Source: Pseudomonas sp. SJZ074 (GTDB lineage: Bacteria; Pseudomonadota; Gammaproteobacteria; Pseudomonadales; Pseudomonadaceae). From it: a DNA stretch of 64,000 nt. The notes below the pieces were generated by a model. That model had not been told where the DNA came from, ran no database searches, and worked only from the letters and a program-made list of their open reading frames with translations. Position numbers and translations under genes: made by a program. Where the stretch lies: positions 62,001 to 126,000 of the forward strand of contig NZ_VIUE01000006.1 of assembly GCF_007828215.1 (NCBI RefSeq). Reading direction: 5' to 3'. Shown here piece after piece: positions 34,909 through 43,355 of the stretch (position 1 is the stretch's first letter; each line of letters opens with the position of its first letter).

Positions 34909-35295
34909 ATGTCAGTCGTTACCGAAGTATCCGATGATGGGAAGAAGCTGACGATTTCGATCAAGGGTCGATTCGATTTCGGACGGCATCAGGAGTTTCG
35001 CGAGTCCTACGAAAAGCTCAACCGCAAGCCTGAAACCTACGTCGTGGACCTGAAGGACACAACCTACCTCGACAGCTCCGCGCTGGGCATGCTGCTCTTG
35101 CTCCGTGATCATGCCGGCGGCGAAGACGCTGACGTGAATGTCACCAACTGCGGCGCGGATGTACGCAAGATTCTCGCGATATCCAATTTCGACAAGCTGT
35201 TCGATATCGACGGCCCGAAAGACGACAAGTCGGAGAAAGACAAACCGCAGCCAGGACATGCCCATCAGGACAAGGTCCATCCGCGCAAAGCCTGA
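34909..35295 (+). CDS. hsbA: HsbA, STAS-domain anti-sigma antagonist
   Basis: A 128-residue STAS protein. The phospho-acceptor serine is S56 in TTYLDSSALGMLLLLRDHA, the same position as in P. aeruginosa HsbA. There HsbA, when unphosphorylated, binds FlgM and frees FliA, and when phosphorylated binds the diguanylate cyclase HsbD. A charged tail of about 25 residues (DGPKDDKSEKDKPQPGHAHQ onward) extends past the domain. ATG 34909 follows AGGGA by 9 bases; upstream ATGs at 34885 and 34891 are possible. hsbR follows after 9 bases. Confidence 0.9.
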   Translation: MSVVTEVSDDGKKLTISIKGRFDFGRHQEFRESYEKLNRKPETYVVDLKDTTYLDSSALGMLLLLRDHAGGEDADVNVTNCGADVRKILAISNFDKLFDIDGPKDDKSEKDKPQPGHAHQDKVHPRKA

Positions 35296-35304
35296 TCGAC
35301 AGCC

Positions 35305-37011
35305 ATGTTGTCCGAGTTGGAGTCGCTGACGGTCCTGATTGCCGAAGACAGTGCCGCTGACCGACTGCTGTTGTCGACGATTGTCCGCCGCCAGGGCCAT
35401 CATGTTCTCACCGCCGCCGATGGTGCCGAGGCGGTCGAAATCTATACGGAGCAACGTCCGCACTTGGTGCTGATGGATGCCATGATGCCGGTCATGGATG
35501 GATTCGAGGCGGCGCAGAAGATCAAGCAACTGGCCGGCGACCAGTTGGTGCCGATCATTTTCCTCACGTCATTGACCGAAAGCGAAGGCCTGGCCCGTTG
35601 CCTGGAAGCCGGCGGTGACGATTTCCTGGCCAAACCCTACAACCAGGTGATTTTGGCCGCCAAGATCAAGGCCATGGACCGTCTGCGCCGGTTGCAGGCC
35701 ACGGTCGTTGAACAGCGTGACCAGATTGCCCGGCACCACGATTACCTGCTCAACGAGCAGCGGGTCGCCAAGGCCGTGTTCGACAAGATTGCCCATTCCG
35801 GCTGCCTGAGCGCACCGAATATCCGCTACCTGCAATCGCCTTATGCCCTGTTCAACGGTGACCTGCTGCTGGCTGCGTTCAATCCGGCCGGCGACATGCA
35901 CGTCCTGCTGGGGGATTTCACCGGGCACGGCCTGCCAGCGGCGGTCGGTGCGATGCCGCTGGCGGAAGTGTTCTATGGGATGACTGCCAAAGGCTACGGC
36001 CTGGCGCAGATCCTGCGGGAAATGAACGCCAAGCTCAAACGCATCCTGCCGGTGGACATGTTCTGTTGCGCGACGCTGCTCTGCCTGGGCTTCCAGCGCT
36101 GCACGGTGGAAATCTGGAATGGCGGCATGCCCGATGGGTACTTGCATGACAGTCTCACTGGCGTGCGCACGCCATTGCCGGCGCGGCACTTGCCATTGGG
36201 GGTGCTCACGCCTCAACTGTTCGATGACCGGACCGAAGTGCATCCTATGGCGGTGGGCGACCGGGTGTTCCTGCTGTCCGACGGCGTGATCGATACCAGC
36301 GATGCCGATGACCAACTGTTCGGTGTGGAGCGGCTGCAGCAGGTGTTTGCCGCCAACCGTGAACCCGATTGCCTTTTCGAAGATATCCAGCAGGCCCTGC
36401 GGGACTTTCGCGGCGAGGCACGCGACGATTTCAGCATGGTCGAAGTGCGGATGGTCGCGCCGACGCAACTCAATCCGCCGCCGCCGGTCTATTCCGACAG
36501 CGGCCAATCCAGTCCGCTGGACTGGTCGGTGAGTTTCGAGTTTCGGGCGCAGACGCTCAAGCGCTTCAACCCGATGCCGTACTTGTTGCAGTTGCTGCTT
36601 GAAGTGCATGGGCTCAGAGCTCAGAGCGGCGCGCTTTACAGCGTTCTTTCAGAGCTCTATTCCAATGCCCTGGAGCATGGGGTGTTGGGGCTCGACTCGA
36701 GCATCAAGCGCGACGCGTCGGGTTTTGCGCACTATTACATGGAGCGCAGCACTCGTCTGGATGAACTGGACGCTGGTCACATCCGGGTACATTTGCATGT
36801 CACGCCCCACGGCGACGGAGGTCGCCTGGTGATCGAGGTTGAAGACAGTGGTGAGGGCTTCGATGTAGCCCGTGTGTTGGCTCGGCCGCTGGACAGCGAC
36901 CGGTTGTCGGGACGAGGTGTCAGTCTGGTGCGTCAGTTGAGCCATCAGGCGTGTTGGTCAGACGATGGTCGTAGTGTCCGCGTGGAGTTTTTCTGGGAGG
37001 CTCTGGCATAA
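35305..37011 (+). CDS. hsbR: HsbR, response regulator with PP2C-type phosphatase and kinase domains
   Basis: A 568-residue protein with three modules: a receiver domain with phospho-acceptor D58 (LVLMDAMMPVMDGFEA), a SpoIIE/PP2C phosphatase domain (about residues 165-390; LLLAAFNPAGDMHVLLGDFT, RVFLLSDGVIDT), and a C-terminal HATPase-like anti-sigma kinase domain (LYSNALEHGVLG, IEVEDSGEGFDVAR). It sets the phosphorylation state of HsbA and receives phosphate from HptB, encoded next. The domain order is that of PA3346. Confidence 0.93.
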   Translation: MLSELESLTVLIAEDSAADRLLLSTIVRRQGHHVLTAADGAEAVEIYTEQRPHLVLMDAMMPVMDGFEAAQKIKQLAGDQLVPIIFLTSLTESEGLARCLEAGGDDFLAKPYNQVILAAKIKAMDRLRRLQATVVEQRDQIARHHDYLLNEQRVAKAVFDKIAHSGCLSAPNIRYLQSPYALFNGDLLLAAFNPAGDMHVLLGDFTGHGLPAAVGAMPLAEVFYGMTAKGYGLAQILREMNAKLKRILPVDMFCCATLLCLGFQRCTVEIWNGGMPDGYLHDSLTGVRTPLPARHLPLGVLTPQLFDDRTEVHPMAVGDRVFLLSDGVIDTSDADDQLFGVERLQQVFAANREPDCLFEDIQQALRDFRGEARDDFSMVEVRMVAPTQLNPPPPVYSDSGQSSPLDWSVSFEFRAQTLKRFNPMPYLLQLLLEVHGLRAQSGALYSVLSELYSNALEHGVLGLDSSIKRDASGFAHYYMERSTRLDELDAGHIRVHLHVTPHGDGGRLVIEVEDSGEGFDVARVLARPLDSDRLSGRGVSLVRQLSHQACWSDDGRSVRVEFFWEALA

Positions 37012-37042
37012 TCCGCGCGACTCTTGATCAGGGAGCGAACAA

Positions 37043-37387
37043 GTGAACGAGATTCATCTGGACCGCGACGTGCTCAGCACGTTGAAGGAAGTCATGGAGG
37101 AAGGGTATCTGGAACTGCTGGATACGTTTCTCAACGACTCCGAGGCACGCTTGCGTGTGCTGCATGAAGCCCGCGACGCCGAAAAGCTGAGCGCCACCGC
37201 CCACAGTTTCAAGGGCAGCAGCAGCAACATGGGTGCCATCCGCCTGGCCGAACTGTGTGGTGAGCTGGAGCAGCGTGCCAAACAGCCTTCCTTGGGCGGC
37301 ATCGAGAAGCTGGTCAGCGAAATCGACAGCGAATTTGCCCATGTCCGAAATCTTTACCGGGAAGAGCGCGAAGGCTTCCACTGCTGA
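37043..37387 (+). CDS. hptB: Histidine phosphotransfer protein HptB
   Basis: A 114-residue four-helix Hpt protein. The phosphorylated histidine is H54 in TAHSFKGSSSNMGAIRLAE. In P. aeruginosa HptB collects phosphate from hybrid kinases (PA1611, SagS, ErcS', RetS) and passes it to HsbR, linking the Gac/Rsm system to motility and biofilm. The GTG start at 37043 has a GGGAG site seven bases upstream. fliK follows after a sigma-54 promoter. Confidence 0.93.
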   Translation: MNEIHLDRDVLSTLKEVMEEGYLELLDTFLNDSEARLRVLHEARDAEKLSATAHSFKGSSSNMGAIRLAELCGELEQRAKQPSLGGIEKLVSEIDSEFAHVRNLYREEREGFHC

Positions 37388-37422
37388 GTGATGACCTGCC
37401 ACCCATCACCACTGTCTGGGCG

Positions 37423-37439
37423 TTGGCCCGTCCCTTGCA
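37423..37439 (+). promoter_or_regulatory. Sigma-54 promoter of fliK
   Basis: GTTGGCCCGTCCCTTGCA: GG at 37425-37426, ten bases, GC at 37437-37438. It lies 52 bases before fliK. Confidence 0.75.
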
Positions 37440-37489
37440 TTGTCCAGTCTCGACTGTACCTATGATTTCAGTGCAGCGGAGACCTTTTT

Positions 37490-38872
37490 ATGCCCGTTAC
37501 GCCCAATACACTGCTTCAGGCCTCAGCCCAGGCCAAGCCGCAGGCCGCCGTCAATCCGCCGGCAGCGGCTCCGGACCTCGGCAATAGAGCCTCCAGCTTC
37601 GCCCAGGTCTTCGCCCAGCAAGCCCCCGTCAAATCCTCGTCGGCCCCTGAGCCTGCGATGAAGCCGGTGCGCGACAAGACCCCCGACAGCAGCGTCAAAA
37701 AGGACACCGGCGATGAAACGGCTGCCGCCCCGGAACCGACCGTTGCCGATAGCGGCAAACCCTTGCCCGCCGACAAACCGGTCAAGGCCGATGACACGGC
37801 AGACAAGGACGCCGATGCCGACAGCAAAACCGAGACCGAGACTCCGGTAGCGAACGCGACCCCTGCCGATCCTGTCATCGACCCGATGTTGCCGTCGGAT
37901 GTGGCTATACCTGTGGTTCAAGCCGACGTAGTACCCGCGCCCGTGGTGGACGCCTCGACTGTGCCGCAAGTAGCGGCTGCCGTGGCGACCCCGGTCGTTC
38001 CGTTGGTCCCGGCAGCCCCGGCAGTCCCGGCCGCGCCGGAAGATCCAAAATTCGATCCCGAGGCCGATCCGCTTGACGCTTTGCCGGCGTTGCGCTTGGC
38101 GATGGAGCAGGGCGGCCACGTTTCCGCGACCAGCCAATCCAAGACCGCCGCCCCGGCTCCACTCAACGGTGAGCCGACCTCGGCCCAGACGTTTGCCGCT
38201 GGCATGGCCAGCATGCTCACCGTGCAAGCGGACCAGAACAGTACCGGTCCTGGCAGCCAAGGCGGGGAAAAGGCGTTCAGTGGGCTGATCGGCGAGGGCC
38301 TCAAGGACCTGGGCGCGGCTTCCAGTGACACCCGCGTGGATGATTTCGCCAACCGCCTGGCGGCGTTGACCCAGGCCGCTACGCCCAAGACCGCCAATGC
38401 GGTGCCGGTCAACCAGCCCATCGCCATGAATCAGAGTGGCTGGACCGAAGAAGTGGTCAACCGGGTGATGTACCTGTCGAGCGCCAATCTCAAGGCTGCC
38501 GATATCCAGTTGCAGCCCGCCGAGCTTGGTCGTCTGGACATCCGGGTGAACATGGTGCCGGATCAACAGACCCAAGTGACCTTCATGAGTGCCCATTCCG
38601 GCGTTCGCGAAGCCCTCGAAGGCCAGTTGCATCGCCTGCGGGACAGTTTCGCCCAGCAGGGCATGGGCCAGGTCGATGTCAACGTGTCCGATCAGTCCCG
38701 TGGTTCTCAGAACCCGGATCAGCAGGCGCAGCAGCAGGCCCAGGCCGGTCGCATGTCATCCTCCGGCGGGCGAGTGGATTCGACGGATGAGCACCTGCCG
38801 GCCAACGTCGCTGAGGTGGCGGCTGCTACCACCAGCGTCATCGGTACCAGCGCGGTCGATTACTACGCCTGA
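37490..38872 (+). CDS. fliK: Flagellar hook-length control protein FliK
   Basis: A 460-residue exported molecular ruler. The N-terminal two thirds are disordered and rich in Ala, Pro, Asp and Val, as usual for FliK. The conserved C-terminal hook domain includes LQPAELGRLDIRVNMV and SGVREALEGQLHRLRDSF, which contacts FlhB to switch export from hook to filament proteins. A second FliK-like protein is encoded at 62281-63852. A REP doublet follows the stop. Confidence 0.95.
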   Translation: MPVTPNTLLQASAQAKPQAAVNPPAAAPDLGNRASSFAQVFAQQAPVKSSSAPEPAMKPVRDKTPDSSVKKDTGDETAAAPEPTVADSGKPLPADKPVKADDTADKDADADSKTETETPVANATPADPVIDPMLPSDVAIPVVQADVVPAPVVDASTVPQVAAAVATPVVPLVPAAPAVPAAPEDPKFDPEADPLDALPALRLAMEQGGHVSATSQSKTAAPAPLNGEPTSAQTFAAGMASMLTVQADQNSTGPGSQGGEKAFSGLIGEGLKDLGAASSDTRVDDFANRLAALTQAATPKTANAVPVNQPIAMNQSGWTEEVVNRVMYLSSANLKAADIQLQPAELGRLDIRVNMVPDQQTQVTFMSAHSGVREALEGQLHRLRDSFAQQGMGQVDVNVSDQSRGSQNPDQQAQQQAQAGRMSSSGGRVDSTDEHLPANVAEVAAATTSVIGTSAVDYYA

Positions 38873-38889
38873 CCGGTGAGGTAACCCCT

Positions 38890-38979
38890 TGTGGGAGCGG
38901 GCTTGCTCGCGAAGACGGTGTGTCAGTTGATGACAATGTCATCTGGCACACTGCCTTTGCGAGCAAGCCCGCTCCCACA
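38890..38979. repeat. REP doublet (REPIN) 3
   Basis: TGTGGGAGCGGGCTTGCTCG and its inverted copy ending GCCCGCTCCCACA surround a 45-base centre that contains TGTCAGTTGATGACA. It lies between fliK and the fliL promoter. Confidence 0.92.
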
Positions 38980-39006
38980 GTTGTTTTCGGATGTCGCAAA
39001 TTGCTT

Positions 39007-39023
39007 CTGGCATAACACTTGCT
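39007..39023 (+). promoter_or_regulatory. Sigma-54 promoter of the fliL operon
   Basis: TCTGGCATAACACTTGCT: GG at 39009-39010, ten bases, GC at 39021-39022. It is 52 bases before fliL. Confidence 0.85.
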
Positions 39024-39074
39024 CCTGCCTTGCCATGCAACCGTAAACCCCCCGATTAGTGACGGATTATTGGC

Positions 39075-39578
39075 ATGGCGAAGAGCGAAGCAGCAGCTGT
39101 AAAAGACCCCGCAACCAAAGGCAAACTCAAGATGATCATCCTGATCGTCGTGGGTTTGCTCCTGGCGATCGGTGTGTCCGTGGGGGCAACCTGGTATTTC
39201 ATGCACAGCGCTCAAAGCAAGCCTGCGCCGGTGGTCGAGGCCGCGCCGGTGGGCAAGCAGCCAGCGATCTTCGAATCCATGGCGCCTGCATTCGTCGCCA
39301 ACTACACCCAGAATGGCCGTCAACGCTACATGCAGGTCAGCATCACCTTGTTGGGTCGCAACCAGGCTGACCTGGAAGCGCTGCGGGTGCACATGCCTCT
39401 GATCCGCAATAATCTGGTAATGCTGTTTTCCGGACAGAATTTCGACACCCTCGCCACTCCCGTTGGCCAAGAGATGCTCCGTCAGAAAGCCACGGCCAGC
39501 GTGCAGGAAGTGGCTCAGAAAGAGCTCGGCAAAGTGGTGATCGAACAGTTGCTCTTCACTAACTTCGTATTGCAGTAG
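39075..39578 (+). CDS. fliL: Flagellar basal body-associated protein FliL
   Basis: A 167-residue inner-membrane protein that supports the stator ring. A single membrane helix at about residues 20-40 (MIILIVVGLLLAIGVSVGAT) follows a short Lys-rich cytoplasmic N-terminus. The periplasmic part carries YMQVSITLLGRNQADLEAL and ends with the family's hydrophobic LFTNFVLQ. It heads the fliLMNOPQR-flhB operon. Confidence 0.93.
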   Translation: MAKSEAAAVKDPATKGKLKMIILIVVGLLLAIGVSVGATWYFMHSAQSKPAPVVEAAPVGKQPAIFESMAPAFVANYTQNGRQRYMQVSITLLGRNQADLEALRVHMPLIRNNLVMLFSGQNFDTLATPVGQEMLRQKATASVQEVAQKELGKVVIEQLLFTNFVLQ

Positions 39579-39587
39579 GAACCCGCC

Positions 39588-40556
39588 ATGGCCGTGCAGG
39601 ACCTGTTGTCCCAGGACGAAATCGACGCGCTGTTGCATGGTGTCGACGATGGCCTGGTGCAGACCGAAAACGCTGCTGAACCGGGCAGCGTCAAAAGCTA
39701 CGACCTGACCAGCCAGGATCGCATCGTTCGCGGACGCATGCCGACCCTGGAGATGATCAACGAACGTTTCGCCCGCTACACCCGCATCAGTATGTTCAAC
39801 ATGCTGCGTCGCTCCGCCGACGTAGCGGTCGGTGGCGTGCAGGTAATGAAGTTCGGGGAGTACGTGCACTCGTTGTATGTGCCCACCAGTCTCAATCTGG
39901 TGAAGATCAAGCCGTTGCGCGGCACCGCGCTGTTCATCCTCGATGCCAAGCTGGTCTTCAAGTTGGTGGACAACTTCTTCGGCGGTGACGGTCGTCATGC
40001 CAAGATCGAGGGCCGTGAATTCACCCCGACCGAGCTGCGGGTCGTGCGCATGGTCCTGGAACAGGCCTTTGTCGACCTGAAGGAAGCCTGGCAGGCGATC
40101 ATGGAAGTGAACTTCGAGTACATCAACTCGGAAGTGAACCCGGCCATGGCCAACATCGTCGGGCCGAGCGAAGCTATCGTGGTATCGACCTTCCACATTG
40201 AGCTCGATGGTGGTGGCGGCGACCTGCACGTGACCATGCCGTACTCGATGATCGAGCCGGTACGCGAAATGCTCGACGCCGGTTTCCAGTCCGACCTCGA
40301 CGATCAGGACGAGCGCTGGATCAATGCGTTGCGCCAGGACGTACTGGATGTCGACGTGCCGATCGGTGCGACGGTTGCCCGGCGTCAGTTGCGCCTGCGG
40401 GACATCCTGCACATGCAGCCGGGGGACATCATTCCTGTCGAAATGCCGGAGGACATGATCATGCGCGCCAATGGCGTACCGGCCTTCAAGGTCAAGATGG
40501 GCTCTCATAAAGGCAACCTGGCGTTGCAAGTGATTGAGCCGATCGAACGCCGCTGA
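39588..40556 (+). CDS. fliM: Flagellar motor switch protein FliM
   Basis: The 322-residue C-ring protein that binds phosphorylated CheY. The N-terminal docking peptide is LLSQDEIDALLHGVDDG (residues 5-21). The middle domain has RGRMPTLEMINERFARYTRI, and the C-terminal SpoA domain (about residues 250-320) is homologous to FliN. Its length is typical. Confidence 0.97.
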   Translation: MAVQDLLSQDEIDALLHGVDDGLVQTENAAEPGSVKSYDLTSQDRIVRGRMPTLEMINERFARYTRISMFNMLRRSADVAVGGVQVMKFGEYVHSLYVPTSLNLVKIKPLRGTALFILDAKLVFKLVDNFFGGDGRHAKIEGREFTPTELRVVRMVLEQAFVDLKEAWQAIMEVNFEYINSEVNPAMANIVGPSEAIVVSTFHIELDGGGGDLHVTMPYSMIEPVREMLDAGFQSDLDDQDERWINALRQDVLDVDVPIGATVARRQLRLRDILHMQPGDIIPVEMPEDMIMRANGVPAFKVKMGSHKGNLALQVIEPIERR

Positions 40557-40629
40557 GCAATGTCGAACCTTGAGTTTTGTAGCTGAATTTTTACGTTTTT
40601 AACTGATTTTTGCCCGCCGAGGACAAATG

Positions 40630-41088
40630 ATGGCTAATGATATGAACAACCAGGACGACCAGTCGCTGGCTGATGAGTGGGCAGCAGCCCTGGAAGAAGC
40701 CGGTGAAACCGGACAAGCCGACATCGACGCCTTGCTGGCCGCGGACACCGGCGCCAATGCGTCCAATCGCTTGCAGATGGAAGAGTTTGGCAGCGTGCCG
40801 AAAAGCAACGAACAGGTGACGCTGGACGGGCCGAATCTGGACGTGATTCTCGATATTCCTGTATCGATCTCCATGGAAGTGGGGAGCACCGACATCAACA
40901 TCCGCAACCTGCTGCAACTCAACCAGGGCTCGGTGATCGAGCTGGATCGCCTGGCGGGTGAGCCGCTGGACGTGCTGGTCAACGGCACCCTGATTGCCCA
41001 TGGTGAAGTGGTGGTGGTCAACGAGAAGTTCGGCATTCGCCTGACGGATGTGATCAGCCCGAGCGAACGCATCAAGAAGCTGCGCTGA
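40630..41088 (+). CDS. fliN: Flagellar motor switch protein FliN
   Basis: A 152-residue SpoA-domain protein of the C ring. The N-terminal half is acidic (LADEWAAALEEAGETGQADI) and contains ADIDALLAADTG, a FliM-like short motif. The C-terminal SpoA domain has NLDVILDIPVSISMEVG and FGIRLTDVISPSERIKKL. The second ATG (40630) is preferred over the adjacent 40627 because GAGGA is better spaced and MANDMN-like starts occur in the family. fliO begins directly after the stop. Confidence 0.95.
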   Translation: MANDMNNQDDQSLADEWAAALEEAGETGQADIDALLAADTGANASNRLQMEEFGSVPKSNEQVTLDGPNLDVILDIPVSISMEVGSTDINIRNLLQLNQGSVIELDRLAGEPLDVLVNGTLIAHGEVVVVNEKFGIRLTDVISPSERIKKLR

Positions 41089-41526
41089 GTGAAAGGTCTT
41101 TTCGCTACCACCCTGATGCTGCCATTCAGCGTCATGGCGGCCGAATCCGCGAGCACCGCGGCCGCAGCGTCGACGGCTGGCAGTGGCATGGCCGGACAAT
41201 TGGTACAGCTGGTGCTCGGTCTGCTGCTGGTGCTGGGGGTGATCTTCTTGCTGGCCTGGCTGCTGCGACGCGTGCAGCAAGCGGGGCCCACCGGCAAGGG
41301 CCAGGTCATCGACATCGTCGGTTCGCGCGCGCTCGGTCCGCGGGATCGGTTGGTGCTGGTGCAGGTCGGCAACGAGCAAATCCTGCTGGGCTTGAGTCCG
41401 GGATCCATCACTGCGTTGCATGTCCTCAAGGAGCCGGTGCAGGTGCCTGCCACCGACCAGGCTACCCCCGAATTTGCCCAGCGCCTCATGGAACTGCTGG
41501 GTAAAGACCAGAAGGATAAGAAGTAA
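41089..41526 (+). CDS. fliO: Flagellar biosynthetic protein FliO
   Basis: A 145-residue membrane protein that helps the FliP5R1 export-gate assemble. A signal-like N-terminus (residues 1-20) is followed by a membrane helix at about residues 38-60 ([20 protein letters not shown]) and a cytoplasmic domain with [13 protein letters not shown] sequence ([20 protein letters not shown]). The start is GTG 41089, directly abutting the fliN stop. It overlaps fliP by one base (TAATG). Confidence 0.93.
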   Translation: MKGLFATTLMLPFSVMAAESASTAAAASTAGSGMAGQLVQLVLGLLLVLGVIFLLAWLLRRVQQAGPTGKGQVIDIVGSRALGPRDRLVLVQVGNEQILLGLSPGSITALHVLKEPVQVPATDQATPEFAQRLMELLGKDQKDKK

Positions 41527-42275
41527 TGCCGCTGCGCATTTTGTTGGCGCTGGCCCTGATGCTGGCCGCGCCGTTGGCGCTCGCTGCCGATCCGTTGTCG
41601 ATTCCGGCGATCACCCTCGGTACCAACGCCCAGGGGGCCCAGGAGTACTCGGTCAGCCTGCAGATCCTGCTGATCATGACTGCGCTGAGTTTCATCCCGG
41701 CGTTCGTCATGTTGATGACCAGTTTCACTCGGATCATCATCGTCTTTTCGATCCTGCGCCAGGCCCTGGGGTTGCAGCAGACGCCCTCGAACCAGATCCT
41801 CACGGGCATGGCACTGTTCCTGACCATGTTTATCATGGCGCCGGTGTTCGACCGGGTGAACCAGGATGCGCTGCAACCTTACCTGGCGGAAAAGATCACC
41901 GCCCAGGACGCCGTGGCCAAGGCTGAGGTGCCGATCAAGGATTTCATGCTGGCCCAGACCCGCAGCAGCGACCTGGAGTTGTTCATGCGCCTGTCCAAGC
42001 GCACCGACATCGCCAGTGCCGACCAGGCACCGTTGACCATTCTGGTACCGGCATTCGTGACCTCTGAACTGAAAACCGCGTTCCAGATTGGCTTCATGAT
42101 TTTTATCCCGTTCCTGATCATCGACCTGGTGGTCGCCAGCATATTGATGGCGATGGGTATGATGATGCTGTCGCCGCTGATCATTTCCTTGCCGTTCAAG
42201 ATCATGCTGTTCGTGCTGGTGGATGGCTGGGCCTTGATCATCGGTACCCTGGCAGGCAGTTTTGGCGGTGTTTAG
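41526..42275 (+). CDS. fliP: Flagellar biosynthetic protein FliP
   Basis: The 249-residue core protein of the export channel. It has a cleavable signal sequence (residues 1-20), then four membrane helices including [20 protein letters not shown] and the [20 protein letters not shown] segment near residue 175, which is family-diagnostic. FliP forms a pentamer with FliR and FliQ in the inner membrane. Confidence 0.96.
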   Translation: MPLRILLALALMLAAPLALAADPLSIPAITLGTNAQGAQEYSVSLQILLIMTALSFIPAFVMLMTSFTRIIIVFSILRQALGLQQTPSNQILTGMALFLTMFIMAPVFDRVNQDALQPYLAEKITAQDAVAKAEVPIKDFMLAQTRSSDLELFMRLSKRTDIASADQAPLTILVPAFVTSELKTAFQIGFMIFIPFLIIDLVVASILMAMGMMMLSPLIISLPFKIMLFVLVDGWALIIGTLAGSFGGV

Positions 42276-42296
42276 ACCTTTTGCAGGTAGGGCGAT

Positions 42297-42566
42297 ATGA
42301 CTCCCGAAGTAGCGGTGGACCTGTTTCGCGAAGCGCTCTGGCTGACAACCGTGATGGTCGCCATCCTGGTGATTCCCAGTCTGCTGGTAGGCCTGCTGGT
42401 GGCGATGTTCCAGGCCGCGACCCAGATCAACGAACAGACCCTGAGCTTCCTGCCGCGCCTGCTGGTCATGCTGGTGACGCTGATCATCGCCGGGCCCTGG
42501 CTGGTGCAAACCTTCATGGAATACATCCTGCGGTTGTACGGCAGTATTCCGCAGTTGATCGGCTGA
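42297..42566 (+). CDS. fliQ: Flagellar biosynthetic protein FliQ
   Basis: An 89-residue protein with two membrane helices (LTTVMVAILVIPSLLVGLLV and PRLLVMLVTLIIAGPWLVQT) around the conserved FQAATQINEQTLSF turn. It completes the FliPQR export gate. AGGGCG precedes the ATG. Confidence 0.96.
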   Translation: MTPEVAVDLFREALWLTTVMVAILVIPSLLVGLLVAMFQAATQINEQTLSFLPRLLVMLVTLIIAGPWLVQTFMEYILRLYGSIPQLIG

Positions 42567-42569
42567 CGG

Positions 42570-43352
42570 ATGTCGATGCTCGCGCTGACGGATACCCAGA
42601 TCGGCTCCTGGGTGGCGGCTTTCGTCTTGCCGCTGTTTCGCGTCACTGCCGTATTGATGAGCATGCCTGTCTTCGGTACGACCCTGGTGCCCAGGCGTGT
42701 GCGCTTGTATTTCGCCCTGGCAATTACAGTGGTCATCGCGCCTGGGTTGCCACCGATGCCACCGGTTCATGCCCTGGACCTCAGTGCGCTGATGCTGGTG
42801 GCCGAACAGATCCTGATCGGGTCCTTGATGGGATTTTCGCTGCAGCTGTTTTTCCAGGCGTTCGTGGTGGCCGGGCAAATCATTTCGATCCAGATGGGCA
42901 TGGCGTTCGCGTCCATGATCGACCCTACGAACGGCGTGAATACGGCGGTGATCGGTCAGTTCCTGACGATGCTGGTGACGCTGTTGTTCCTCGCCATGAA
43001 CGGACACCTGGTGGTGTTCGAAGTGTTGACCGAGAGCTTCACCACGATGCCGGTGGGCAGTGCGCTGCTGGTCAATCATTTCTGGGAGGTTGCCGGCAAG
43101 CTCGGCTGGGTCCTGGGGGCGGCGATGGTATTGGTGCTGCCTGCGATCACGGCCCTGCTGGTGGTCAACATTGCATTTGGGGTGATGACCCGGGCGGCGC
43201 CGCAGCTGAATATTTTTTCCATCGGCTTTCCGCTGACCCTGGTGCTGGGCATGGTGATCTTCTGGGTCAGCCTGGGGGATATTCTCAATCAATATCAGCC
43301 GCTGGCCACCCAGGCCTTGCAGCTGCTACGCGACATGGCACAGGCGCGCTGA
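42570..43352 (+). CDS. fliR: Flagellar biosynthetic protein FliR
   Basis: A 260-residue export-gate protein with about six membrane helices. It has the FliR signatures FRVTAVLMSMPVFGTTLVPR and GMAFASMIDPTNGVNTAVIG. ATG 42570 is followed by a second ATG at 42576; both are close to the fliQ stop. flhB follows after three bases. Confidence 0.96.
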   Translation: MSMLALTDTQIGSWVAAFVLPLFRVTAVLMSMPVFGTTLVPRRVRLYFALAITVVIAPGLPPMPPVHALDLSALMLVAEQILIGSLMGFSLQLFFQAFVVAGQIISIQMGMAFASMIDPTNGVNTAVIGQFLTMLVTLLFLAMNGHLVVFEVLTESFTTMPVGSALLVNHFWEVAGKLGWVLGAAMVLVLPAITALLVVNIAFGVMTRAAPQLNIFSIGFPLTLVLGMVIFWVSLGDILNQYQPLATQALQLLRDMAQAR

Positions 43353-43355
43353 ACC

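Noticed and set aside
40599..43292. 897-codon minus-strand frame opposite fliN-fliR
   Set aside because: Spans several certain genes; repetitive His/Gln/Arg composition is an antisense artefact.
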